From: Bacteroidales bacterium
GTDB taxonomy: Bacteria; Bacteroidota; Bacteroidia; Bacteroidales; Tenuifilaceae
DNA length: 45,374 nt
Assembly (NCBI GenBank): GCA_017524185.1
Contig: JAFWUG010000097.1
Span: 1-45,374, forward strand
Direction: 5' to 3'
Of this stretch, positions 24,223 through 33,007 are shown piece by piece. The stretch's first letter is position 1. Every line of letters starts with the position of its first letter. A program made the translations under genes and the position numbers. The notes beneath the pieces are model-generated. The model searched no databases. It was not told where the DNA came from and worked only from the letters and a program-made list of their open reading frames with translations.

Positions 24223-26739
24223 ATGCACGTTATGATAAAGCAACTGCAAGAAAGCGTTATGGCCTCGTTTGGAGGCGTAATAGCCCAATCTAAAGATTGT
24301 AAACTGCTGAGAGATAGTGTTCTAAAAGATACAGGCAGGCTGATAAGTGAGGCTACTTTGCGGCGTTTTTTTGGTCTGCTACCAACGAATTCTAAACCAT
24401 CTCGTGCCACGCTCGATGTGCTGGCGGTTTATGCGGGCTATGGTTCGTGGAACGAGTTCTGCCAGTCGTGCCAGCGGGGCGGGCAAGCATCTAATCAGCC
24501 CGACCTCGATGTGCTGTGGGCGCAGATGGCTCAAGCGGCTGCAGCGCATAGCCGTACCACAACCAATCGTATCCGCATATCGTCTGGCATTGGATTCGAC
24601 ATTGCAGCCAATCGGCATTTTATAGCCGAGCGGATGCGCAGCTTTATGCAGTCGGGGTGTGGAGCCACGGCACTTGTTGCGCCTGGTGGTTATGGCAAGA
24701 GCACGGCCTTGGCCAAGTGGTATGTGCAGTATGGCGTAGGTTTGGCTCCTGATATTGTGCTGTTTGTTCATTCGCGTCAGTTCGAGGGACAGTCGGTGGC
24801 CGATATGGGTCTAGCCCCTGCACTTCAGCAATTGCTGGGACTGTCGCCCGACAGTTCGTTCATGGATAGTTATTTCACCAAGCCTGAGCATACACCGCCC
24901 GGTAGGCTGCTGTTAATTATCGATGGTCTCGACGAGTTGCAGCTGCGTGGAAACCGTTTGGTTGCGCTCTATCAGGGGTTGGTCGAGCTGGTGCAACGCT
25001 ACACGCGTACAGGTTTCCTGAAAGTGGTGTTGGCTTCGCGCTCGCACGAGTGGGGCGCAATGCAGCGTCAAATTGAGGCCTCGGAGCTGTGGTATGGCGT
25101 TGCGCCAGAGCATTTTTCGGCACAAAAAGCCAATATTCCGGGCCTAACATTCGACGAGGTGCAGCAGGTGTTCGACCGCTCGGTTAATCGACGTTTGGCC
25201 AATAGGTTGTTGGTGTACGCCATGCCGCTAGATTTGTGTCTCACGGTGTCGTATCCCTATTATTTGCAGCTGTTTGTTCGGTTATATGCCAGCGGAAGCA
25301 GTGCTGTGATGAGCGACCACATTGGGCTGTTGCTCGAGTTTATGAAGCGTCAGATATATGATTCGCCGTTGGCCGAGCAAAAAGACGATATTCTGTCGTA
25401 CATCGTAACGCAGTCGGGCTACGGGCGGCGTGGAGTATCTAAAAACGACCTAAAAGCGGCCTATCCCGTGCATTTGCGCAAGGACGATGGCTACTATGCT
25501 GCCTACGACGAGATGCTGTCGTTTGGAATTATCGGTGAGGATGTAGTCGATTCACCGTCAGATGGTTACTCGTGCAGTGTGCGCATAGCTAATGCCAATT
25601 TGCTTTGCGTGCTTTCGGCTCAATGTATCATGAAATCGAAGGGGAGCCGAGCCGCAGTGCTGGTGCAGTGGTTGCAGCGCGAATTTGCCACCCATGAGTA
25701 TCAGGTTGAGGTGCTTAGCGCGATATTCAAACTTGCCTATTTGCAGGAGCGCCGCGATATTTTGGAGCATTTTTTTGCCCTCGATGAGGTTATGCTTAAC
25801 CGTGTTATGGATGCAAACGTGGTGAACGCAGTCTTGCCATCGAATCCAAAACTATATAAACATCTGTTGTCCAGATATATGTCCAACGAAAAGGCGCGTC
25901 GTGTGCTCATTGAGCGCAATGTGGACATAAACCACATGGCCCTATCGTATATGGGTATGCTCATGGCCTATGCCGATGCGATTAGCGACGAACGAGGTGA
26001 GGCTTTTGCCCGCGCTATGTTGGGCTATGGTGGTTTGCTCACGCTCAACAGGTTGCTAATTCAAGCAAATGCGGGGCAAATGGGCGACGAGCCTACCAGC
26101 GAATTGCCGCCAGCGGCGCTGGGAGCATGGTTTGCAGGTGCGCTGGTGGGCGGCATGGTTCGGTCGGGCAGTCAGATGCGAATGGAGCAGTGGGCTACGA
26201 CCGTGCGTGGCTATCTGCACAAAATGCCTGCCGATGAGCGTTTTGAGGCGGGTGAATTGGTGCTAATAGCCATTTCTACCATTGCACCCATGAAAGTGTT
26301 TGCACCAATAGCCGACGAGGTGCTGAACGGCAACGAGGCTTCCACACCGCATCGGCGCGCGGTGTCGCACATTGTGCGACTTTATGTGCAGGCACTACGG
26401 CGCGAAACAATTTCGCCTGAGCAACTCAACACCCTGCCGCAGCACTACACCTGGCTGTCGCGGCAGCGTAGCGTGCCCTATATAATAATGGGCGAAACCA
26501 TTAGAGCAATGCTGCACATGGGCTTTGGCAACCTAGAGCAGATGGCGGCTTGTATGCGCAATGGCATAGAACTTGCTGCTGCATCCGGACTAAAGCTTTT
26601 CGAGGCTTCGTTGCTGCTTAGGCTGGCGCATTTCATGGAGCAGATGGGCGAAAAGCAATGGGCGCAGGAGATTCGGGCGTCGGGGCAAACCCTGTTGGCC
26701 AACTCGGGCGTGCGCTTTAGCCCCTCACTTTTGGATTGA
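24223..26739 (+). CDS. NACHT-type STAND NTPase with HTH-like N-terminal domain
   Basis: 838 residues (ATG 24232 is an alternative start, 3 codons in). Residues 5-82 form a helical domain with ISEATLRRFFGLL and SKPSRATLDVLAVYAGYGSWNEFC; I have seen this pattern at the N-terminus of Bacteroidetes multidomain proteins, and it resembles a helix-turn-helix. A NACHT-like NTPase follows: Walker A APGGYGKST (153-161), Walker B LLLIIDGLDEL (229-239) and the sensor region VVLASRSHEW (268-277). From about 400 to the end the protein is helical, resembling TPR or HEAT-like sensor repeats. STAND proteins oligomerise on ligand binding; many prokaryotic NACHT proteins are antiphage, others regulatory. Here the effector is not a known toxic domain, so the role is open. 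Confidence 0.83.
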   Translation: MHVMIKQLQESVMASFGGVIAQSKDCKLLRDSVLKDTGRLISEATLRRFFGLLPTNSKPSRATLDVLAVYAGYGSWNEFCQSCQRGGQASNQPDLDVLWAQMAQAAAAHSRTTTNRIRISSGIGFDIAANRHFIAERMRSFMQSGCGATALVAPGGYGKSTALAKWYVQYGVGLAPDIVLFVHSRQFEGQSVADMGLAPALQQLLGLSPDSSFMDSYFTKPEHTPPGRLLLIIDGLDELQLRGNRLVALYQGLVELVQRYTRTGFLKVVLASRSHEWGAMQRQIEASELWYGVAPEHFSAQKANIPGLTFDEVQQVFDRSVNRRLANRLLVYAMPLDLCLTVSYPYYLQLFVRLYASGSSAVMSDHIGLLLEFMKRQIYDSPLAEQKDDILSYIVTQSGYGRRGVSKNDLKAAYPVHLRKDDGYYAAYDEMLSFGIIGEDVVDSPSDGYSCSVRIANANLLCVLSAQCIMKSKGSRAAVLVQWLQREFATHEYQVEVLSAIFKLAYLQERRDILEHFFALDEVMLNRVMDANVVNAVLPSNPKLYKHLLSRYMSNEKARRVLIERNVDINHMALSYMGMLMAYADAISDERGEAFARAMLGYGGLLTLNRLLIQANAGQMGDEPTSELPPAALGAWFAGALVGGMVRSGSQMRMEQWATTVRGYLHKMPADERFEAGELVLIAISTIAPMKVFAPIADEVLNGNEASTPHRRAVSHIVRLYVQALRRETISPEQLNTLPQHYTWLSRQRSVPYIIMGETIRAMLHMGFGNLEQMAACMRNGIELAAASGLKLFEASLLLRLAHFMEQMGEKQWAQEIRASGQTLLANSGVRFSPSLLD

Positions 26740-26761
26740 AGCCCGAAGAGCCTTAACTTTG
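26730..26761 (+). promoter_or_regulatory. Promoter of the MORN-repeat gene
   Basis: TTTG (26730-26733), a 20-bp spacer and TAACTTTG (26754-26761), exact consensus. The -33 box lies inside the last codons of the NACHT gene. It predicts a start near 26768 and a 15-nt leader, so the MORN, S8 and xseA genes need not depend on the NACHT promoter. Confidence 0.62.
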
Positions 26762-26782
26762 TTGCACTCAATTTGAACAAAT

Positions 26783-27571
26783 ATGGGCAAACAAATCGCT
26801 TCCATCATCATTGCGCTGCTTGTGGGCTGCATGGCTCCCGCAATGCTACAGGCTCAGTCCGATACGCTCAATAGGCTCGATGCGCAGGGACGCAAGCAGG
26901 GGTTTTGGCGTAAGTATCGCGACAATGGAAATCTGCTCTACGAGGGGCAGTTTCGCAACAATCAGCCTGCGGGCATCATGCGCCGCTATACCACCGATGG
27001 GGTGCTGTTTGTGGAGATGAACTACGCGAGCAATCCCATTCGCGCCAAATTCTTCTATCCCAACGGACAAATCATGGCCGAGGGCTTCTATCGGCAGCAG
27101 CTGCGCGATAGCCTTTGGCTCTACTACACCGAGAACGGCGTGCTACGCTACGAGGAGCGCTACATCTTGGGGCGACGCAACGGGCGTTTCCGCCAGTTCT
27201 ATCCCAGTGGCAAACTCATGGAGTCGGCCCTGTGGACCGATGGCCGTCTGAACGGTAGGTTGATGCAGTATTTCGATAACGGTTTGAACCGCTGCACAAT
27301 GACCTACACCATGGGCGAGATGAACGGCGAGTTCAAGGTCTATCATCCCAATGGAAAATTACGCGTGCTGGGCTTTTATGTCAACGGACTAAAGCAGAAC
27401 GAGTGGGTTTACTATAACGCCAACGGCGAAGTGATTGATACTGTGGTTTATGATAAAGGCGTAGCTCAGGGTCGCAGCGACCTAATGGTTCAGGACGACC
27501 AAGAGTTCCAAGAATTGCTCAAGAATGCGGGCAAAATTAAAGAACCAGATTTCGATAATTTCATGCAATAG
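26783..27571 (+). CDS. Exported MORN-repeat variant protein
   Basis: 262 residues. Signal peptide about 1-25 (ALLVGCMAPAMLQAQ). The rest is a chain of about seven MORN_2-type repeats of 22-24 residues with the core G-x-W/L/F-x-x-Y-x-x-N/S-G-x-L, for example QGFWRKYRDNGNLLYEGQF and NGEFKVYHPNGKLRVLG. MORN_2 repeats are common in exported Bacteroidetes proteins and are often mislabelled as toxin-antitoxin proteins; no toxin or antitoxin partner is visible. The short acidic tail (DDQEFQELL) follows. The S8 protease gene starts 12 bp later, so the two are likely one operon. Confidence 0.9.
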   Translation: MGKQIASIIIALLVGCMAPAMLQAQSDTLNRLDAQGRKQGFWRKYRDNGNLLYEGQFRNNQPAGIMRRYTTDGVLFVEMNYASNPIRAKFFYPNGQIMAEGFYRQQLRDSLWLYYTENGVLRYEERYILGRRNGRFRQFYPSGKLMESALWTDGRLNGRLMQYFDNGLNRCTMTYTMGEMNGEFKVYHPNGKLRVLGFYVNGLKQNEWVYYNANGEVIDTVVYDKGVAQGRSDLMVQDDQEFQELLKNAGKIKEPDFDNFMQ

Positions 27572-27583
27572 TTTATAGGTGCT

Positions 27584-29206
27584 ATGAGTATTGCGAGATA
27601 CGTATTTTTGATACATTTATTTCTTTTGTGCTGCTCTGGCTGTATTTTAGCGCAGGACGCTTATTTTGTTCGCTTTCGCGACAAGGGGCATTCGCCCTAT
27701 AGTTTGGAGCGTCCGCAGGAATACCTTTCGGAACGGGCGTTGGAGCGTCGGCTGCGGCAGCAAATCGACATCGACTCTACCGACATGCCCGTAACGCCAG
27801 CCTACCTCAAGCAACTGACCACAACAGGCGGACGGGTGCTCTATCCATTGCGCTGGTTCAATGGCGCGGTGGTGCAAGCTGATGCTACGGCAGTCTTGGC
27901 AATTGCCGCGCTGCCTCAGGTTATGAGCGTCGAGCGGGTGTGGCAGGTTTCAGGTATTAAAGGTACAAAATCTACGCAGGATGTTATTGCAAGTAGCTTA
28001 GCATCATATAATTATGGTTCTGCGCGGCAGCAAATCGAGCAGTTGGGCGGCCATAGGCTTCACCAGCAAGGATTTACGGGTGCGGGCTATGTTATAGCTG
28101 TGCTCGACGCGGGGTTCATGAATGTCGATGTGCATCCGGCGTTCGACAGTATGCGGGTTGCAGGGCGATTGCTGGGCACACGCGATTTTGTGAATCCTCA
28201 GTCGAATATATATGCCGAAAATTCGCACGGAGCGCAGGTGCTATCAACCATGGCGGGGTTGATTCCCGGCCAAATGGTAGGAACTGCTCCTCGGGCGCAG
28301 TATTGGCTCGTCAGGACCGAGGACGAGGTGTGCGAGCAGCTAATCGAGGAGTATAACTGGATTGCAGGAGCCGAGCTGGCCGATAGCGTTGGTGCCGACG
28401 TGGTTAACACATCGCTGGGCTACAACACGTTCGATGACGATTCGCAGAGCCACTCCTATGCCGACCTCAATGGCCAAACCACGCCCATCACGCGGGGGGC
28501 CAACATGGCTGCAAGCAAGGGCATGCTGATGGTGGTGAGCGCAGGCAATGAGGGTAGCAATAGTTGGCGATATATAGCAGCCCCCGCCGATTCGCCCGAT
28601 GTGCTTACGGTTGGGGCGATTGACAGTCAGGGAGGGGTAACCTTTTTCAGCTCGCGTGGTCCAGCCGCCGATGGGCGCATAAAGCCCGATGTTTGTGCCA
28701 TGGGTTATGGCGCAACGGTGATGCAGCCTGGCACGTCGGGGCTAACGTCGGCAAGCGGCACCTCGTTTTCTGGTCCAATAGTGGCGGGACTTATGGCCTG
28801 CTTGTGGCAGGCCTATCCCAACCTGCGTCCAGCCGAGTTGATAGATTTGGTGCGTAGCAGCGCATCACACTATGGTAAGCCCAACAACGATATAGGCTAT
28901 GGAATTCCAAATTTTGCAAGGGCCATAGGTCTTTCTGTACCCGCAAATGTGTTAGATGCTGAGGCTTTGACCGTATTCCCAAATCCAACGCATAATATGG
29001 TGTCGGCTCGATTGCCACTTGCGCATACGGCCACGGTTCAGGTTGCAATCGCTTCGCCCATGGGGCATTTGGTGCACAGGCAAAACTTGATGGCCAATCA
29101 GGGAATTCTGCAAATAGAACTCCCATCCTATATGGCGCAGGGCGTGTATATGCTTAGCGTTGCTGCTAATGGCGTTACCTATGTGGCAAAGTTTATAAAA
29201 CTCTAA
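27584..29206 (+). CDS. Secreted S8 (subtilisin-like) protease with T9SS sorting domain
   Basis: 540 residues. Signal peptide to about residue 23 (SGCILA-Q), an inhibitor-type propeptide (about 25-120), then the S8 domain with the catalytic triad Asp175 (AVLDAGFMN), His215 (NSHGAQVL) and Ser394 (ASGTSFSGP), and oxyanion Asn322 (SAGNEGSN). The last 75 residues (FPNPTHNMVSARL to GVYMLSVAANG) are a T9SS type A sorting domain, so export across the outer membrane by T9SS is expected. All catalytic residues are present. It is 12 bp after the MORN gene and 2 bp before xseA, which places a secreted protease upstream of a DNA-repair gene in one transcript. Confidence 0.93.
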   Translation: MSIARYVFLIHLFLLCCSGCILAQDAYFVRFRDKGHSPYSLERPQEYLSERALERRLRQQIDIDSTDMPVTPAYLKQLTTTGGRVLYPLRWFNGAVVQADATAVLAIAALPQVMSVERVWQVSGIKGTKSTQDVIASSLASYNYGSARQQIEQLGGHRLHQQGFTGAGYVIAVLDAGFMNVDVHPAFDSMRVAGRLLGTRDFVNPQSNIYAENSHGAQVLSTMAGLIPGQMVGTAPRAQYWLVRTEDEVCEQLIEEYNWIAGAELADSVGADVVNTSLGYNTFDDDSQSHSYADLNGQTTPITRGANMAASKGMLMVVSAGNEGSNSWRYIAAPADSPDVLTVGAIDSQGGVTFFSSRGPAADGRIKPDVCAMGYGATVMQPGTSGLTSASGTSFSGPIVAGLMACLWQAYPNLRPAELIDLVRSSASHYGKPNNDIGYGIPNFARAIGLSVPANVLDAEALTVFPNPTHNMVSARLPLAHTATVQVAIASPMGHLVHRQNLMANQGILQIELPSYMAQGVYMLSVAANGVTYVAKFIKL

Positions 29207-29208
29207 CA

Positions 29209-30594
29209 GTGAGTAACATACAACATATCACGCTGCTGGAACTTAATCGCATGGTGTCGGAGACCGTGCAGTCGGCATTGCCTGCCGCCTATTGGGTTGT
29301 TGCCGAAATTAGTGAACTAAAGGAGCATCGTGGAAGTTGCTATCTGACTTTATTTCAGAAAGACGATGAAAGTGATTCTATTGTTGCGCAGGCTTCGGCA
29401 ATCATTTGGAGTTCATCGTATAGGATGTTAAAGCCTTATTTTGAGAGCGTTACTGGGAGTAGTCTTACGCGTGGCCTTAGGGTACTGCTCAGCGTGCGTG
29501 TTCAGTTTCACGAGCGCTACGGATACTCGTTGCAGGTGGTCGATATGGAGCCGAGTTTCACGCTGGGCGATGTTGAGCAACGCCGTCGAGCCACCATAAA
29601 ACGCCTTGTTGACGATGGTGTGGCCGATATGAATCGCGAGTTGGAGTTGCCGCTATTGCCCAAACGTATAGCTGTGGTGTCGTCGGCCACCGCTGCGGGG
29701 TTGCAAGATTTCAAGAATCACCTGAACGACATTGGGGCAGATTTTTGCATAGAAACCACTTTGTTTGCAGCCACCATGCAGGGCGATGGAGCACCAGCGT
29801 CCATAGTAGCGGCGCTCGAGGCCATATTCAACCAGCAGCACCTATACGATGCGGTTGTGCTGGTTAGGGGTGGTGGCGCGTTGGCCGATATGGCCTGCTT
29901 CGATTCCTACGAGTTGGCTCTGCACGTTGCGCAATTTCCGCTGCCCATAATCAGCGGCATTGGCCACGACAAGGACCAATCGGTGGTTGACATGGTGGCT
30001 CACACCTCGGTAAAAACGCCAACAGCCGCAGCCGAGTTCATAGTGGGACATTTCGCACAGGCGCAGCACGAACTACGCGAACTTCAGCATCGGCTGGTGA
30101 GGTCGCTAACCGAGCGTCTCCAGCACGAGCAGGCTCTGCTCGAAGTGCGTAGTCGTGCAGTTAGTTCGCTTGCTACCAGCATGTTGCAGACCAATGCCAT
30201 GCTCCTCGATATGCGCTGCAGGCAGTTGCCCGTAACTGTGCGGCATCGCATGGAACGCGGGCAGGGGCGGCTCAATGCGCAGGTGCAGCGCGTGCTGGTT
30301 GCTGCAAAAATGCGGATGCTAAACGCCACGGCACGGCTTAATGCGCAGCCAAAGCGCGTGCAGATGTCGGTGGCCGCGCTGTTGGAGCGTAATAGGGGTA
30401 AACTTGCACAAGCCGAGACAATAGCTAAACACCTGAACCCTTTGAATTTGTTGGCTCGTGGATATTCCATAACCTACTGCAACGGCAAGGCCATAACCAA
30501 TCCCAGTGTTTTGCGCCCAGGCGATAGGGTGCTTACGCGTATGCATTTGGGAACGCTGGAAAGTACAGTAGATACGGTGCAAACCGACGGTTGA
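29209..30594 (+). CDS. xseA: Exodeoxyribonuclease VII large subunit
   Basis: 461 residues from GTG 29209, 2 bp after the S8 stop. The N-terminal OB-fold (about 1-110; YWVVAEISELKEHRGSCYLTL) binds single-stranded DNA. The catalytic region carries IAVVSSATAAGLQDFKNHL, VVLVRGGGALADMACFDSYE and ISGIGHDKDQSVVDMVAH-x-S-x-KTPTAAAEF. The C-terminal long helices, to about 410, bind XseB. The complex degrades single-stranded DNA in repair. Its partner xseB is about 6 kb upstream, separated by five genes. The native start could also be a downstream ATG, but the family N-terminus begins here. Confidence 0.95.
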   Translation: MSNIQHITLLELNRMVSETVQSALPAAYWVVAEISELKEHRGSCYLTLFQKDDESDSIVAQASAIIWSSSYRMLKPYFESVTGSSLTRGLRVLLSVRVQFHERYGYSLQVVDMEPSFTLGDVEQRRRATIKRLVDDGVADMNRELELPLLPKRIAVVSSATAAGLQDFKNHLNDIGADFCIETTLFAATMQGDGAPASIVAALEAIFNQQHLYDAVVLVRGGGALADMACFDSYELALHVAQFPLPIISGIGHDKDQSVVDMVAHTSVKTPTAAAEFIVGHFAQAQHELRELQHRLVRSLTERLQHEQALLEVRSRAVSSLATSMLQTNAMLLDMRCRQLPVTVRHRMERGQGRLNAQVQRVLVAAKMRMLNATARLNAQPKRVQMSVAALLERNRGKLAQAETIAKHLNPLNLLARGYSITYCNGKAITNPSVLRPGDRVLTRMHLGTLESTVDTVQTDG

Positions 30595-30678
30595 AAAAGG
30601 CAATTGCTTTGGCGGTGCAACAAAAAAATGGCCAAAGCGTTGCTATAATAACCAATCGTTACTTTCATTATCGCTTCC

Positions 30679-32967
30679 ATGCAGTATATTTTTAAACATA
30701 ACACATTGTGGATTAGGTATATGGTTTTAGTCCTATTGCTGATGTCCATTTCTGTGTTTCAGGTGCGTGCGCATGGTGACGATGAATGCGTAGCGCTGGT
30801 GCGAGCGTATGTAGAGCGGTCGCGTGCGTTTTGGACCACCGATGCCGATTCGGCTGCGAACTACATGCGGCAGGCCGCCACGGTGGCCAACGCCAATGGG
30901 GGCGACGAGGCGTTGGGCTGGCTCTACGCTGCTCAGGCCGAATATTGCGAAAGGGCTAATACGCCTTATCTGTTGTACGATTCGCAGCAAAACACCGATT
31001 TATCTGTGCATGTGGCATTCGATGGCTCACTTATGGATTCGCTGCGAAGGCGTAAAGTGCTGGATTTTAATCTAAAAGCCTACGAGTATTTGAGTGCCGC
31101 CGATAACGATTCCCTCACGTTCCTTGTTCTAGAGAAGATAGTGGACAATTTGGGAAAGTTGAAAACCAACATCAGTTTAGAGAGTTACATAACCAAGTAT
31201 ATCGAATGCGGTAGGCGGATTGACTATAAATGCGAAGGCGAAGCGATAATCAATTCCATTGCTGCGTGCTGCGATAAAGGTGCATACGGCAAAGCGATTG
31301 GATATGCTGCAAATGCCATAGATTTGTATACGGAAAAGCAAGATTCTATGGGTATTGCACGTACATTTTATTGCATCAGTTTTGTACACTACCATTTACG
31401 TAATTTCGAAATGGTGAAAACATACGCCTACAAAGCGTTGCTAAGTTATAGCCACGGTACAGAAGAGAAAAAAACATTTAGCGGTGCTAAACCAACTATT
31501 TTATACTCCATTTATAATATGCTGTGCATTGTATGTGTTGGTGAAGGCGATTTCGATTCGGCTCTGGAATATTCAAAACGAACGGTAGAGATATGCGAAC
31601 AGAAAGGAAATACTATAGATTTAGTATCATCGTTGAATAATTTGGGGTATATCTATAATTGTATGGGAAAATACTCCGAAGCGGTGAGATGCTACAACGA
31701 AGCTCTTTCTAAGGAAAAGGCTTTCAATGCTTTAGGTGCTGATAGTGAAACCGAGCGAACGCTAAATTTCCGTAACAATAAAGCCATAGCCTATTTGGGG
31801 TGGGGTAGAGTGTACGAGGCCTCAAAGGAAATGGAAATTGTGATGCGAAATATAGATATAGTTCTCGACTATGCCCAGAAGCACGAGGCTTATACCATAA
31901 TGTCTGATATTGCTTATCGTCAGCACGATTTTAGACATGCCTTTGATAATCTAAAGCAGTCCATTGTATATAGCGATTCGATGTACGATCACGAAAAAAA
32001 TATGGCCATACTCGAACTCCAGGTGCGCTTAGATTCAAAGATAAAGGATCTTGAGAACGATAACCTTAAATATGTGTTGCGCGAGGTGGAGTATCAATCC
32101 ACAAAGGAACGTATGCGGTTCATGAGCATGAGCGGGGTGCTGGTGCTGCTGCTTGTTGTAACTTTTATGGTGATATGGGGCAATAAACGCCGTCAAGCGT
32201 TGATTGAGCGCGAAAAGCAAAAGTTGGTTGAACTTAAAAATGAAATACAGCATATAAATGCCGAACTTTTAGTGGCTAACGCAACGAAAGATAAGCTGTT
32301 TGCCACCATAGCGCACGATTTGCGTAACCCCTGTATGGCCTTGTTGAGCATTAGCAACGATTTGAGTTTTGAACAGCAATCGAGCGAGCAGCGGCGCGAA
32401 TCAATCGATATTATTAATCAGGGAGTTAATCAGCTCTATGGTCTTTTAGAAACCCTGCTTCAGTGGAGTCAGGATCAGTTTGCTGGGGCTAATTTACAGT
32501 TCGACGATGTAGATGTGAATGAGGTTGTTGATCAGGAATTAAAATATTTAAATATGATGCTTATCAAAAAGCATATAACGCTTAACAAGCATGGCGATTC
32601 GTCGATATATGCATACGTAAATAAGCATCAGGTGTCGGTGATTGTTCGTAATTTGGTAACCAATGCCATAAAATTTACGCCGCAGGGTGGCTTAATCGAT
32701 GTTCAGGTGCGGCAAAATGCAGGTTTTGTCGAAATTATAATATGCGATACGGGTTCTGGAATACCAGGCTACAGAGAGGGTGAACGTATTTCGCTGGGCG
32801 GCCTTTCATCAACTAAGGGCACCGATAATGAAACCGGTTTTGGCATCGGGTTGAATATTAGTTTAGAGTTGGTCGAGCGGAATAACGGACAAATTTGGGC
32901 GCAAAATCGCCCGCAGGGCGGTGCTTGCTTCTATGTAATGCTTCCACAATCTCAGCAAGTGTCGTAA
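30679..32967 (+). CDS. TPR-repeat sensor histidine kinase, second copy
   Basis: 762 residues with the same architecture as the kinase at 20160: a signal peptide or anchor (about 12-30), about five to six TPR-like repeats (for example VSSLNNLGYIYNCMGKYSEA), a transmembrane segment (about 480-500), a coiled linker, HisKA with His546 (FATIAHDLRNPCMAL), N box NLVTNAIKFTP, and G boxes DTGSGIP and GFGIGLNIS. The G2 box has GFGIGL where most kinases have GTGLGL. No response regulator is adjacent. It starts 85 bp after xseA and is followed at 40 bp by rpe. The signal is unknown. Confidence 0.9.
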   Translation: MQYIFKHNTLWIRYMVLVLLLMSISVFQVRAHGDDECVALVRAYVERSRAFWTTDADSAANYMRQAATVANANGGDEALGWLYAAQAEYCERANTPYLLYDSQQNTDLSVHVAFDGSLMDSLRRRKVLDFNLKAYEYLSAADNDSLTFLVLEKIVDNLGKLKTNISLESYITKYIECGRRIDYKCEGEAIINSIAACCDKGAYGKAIGYAANAIDLYTEKQDSMGIARTFYCISFVHYHLRNFEMVKTYAYKALLSYSHGTEEKKTFSGAKPTILYSIYNMLCIVCVGEGDFDSALEYSKRTVEICEQKGNTIDLVSSLNNLGYIYNCMGKYSEAVRCYNEALSKEKAFNALGADSETERTLNFRNNKAIAYLGWGRVYEASKEMEIVMRNIDIVLDYAQKHEAYTIMSDIAYRQHDFRHAFDNLKQSIVYSDSMYDHEKNMAILELQVRLDSKIKDLENDNLKYVLREVEYQSTKERMRFMSMSGVLVLLLVVTFMVIWGNKRRQALIEREKQKLVELKNEIQHINAELLVANATKDKLFATIAHDLRNPCMALLSISNDLSFEQQSSEQRRESIDIINQGVNQLYGLLETLLQWSQDQFAGANLQFDDVDVNEVVDQELKYLNMMLIKKHITLNKHGDSSIYAYVNKHQVSVIVRNLVTNAIKFTPQGGLIDVQVRQNAGFVEIIICDTGSGIPGYREGERISLGGLSSTKGTDNETGFGIGLNISLELVERNNGQIWAQNRPQGGACFYVMLPQSQQVS

Positions 32968-33007
32968 AAATATTGTTTTTATTAGGACAGTGTAAGTTAA
33001 TAAGCCA

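Noticed and set aside
24223..26739. Firm call of an antiphage (Avs-like) defence gene
   Set aside because: The NACHT core fits, but there is no recognisable effector such as a nuclease or protease, and no other defence gene nearby, so a regulatory role is equally possible.
26783..27571. Toxin-antitoxin label for the MORN-repeat protein
   Set aside because: MORN_2 proteins are often so named, but there is a signal peptide, no partner gene, and no toxin fold visible.
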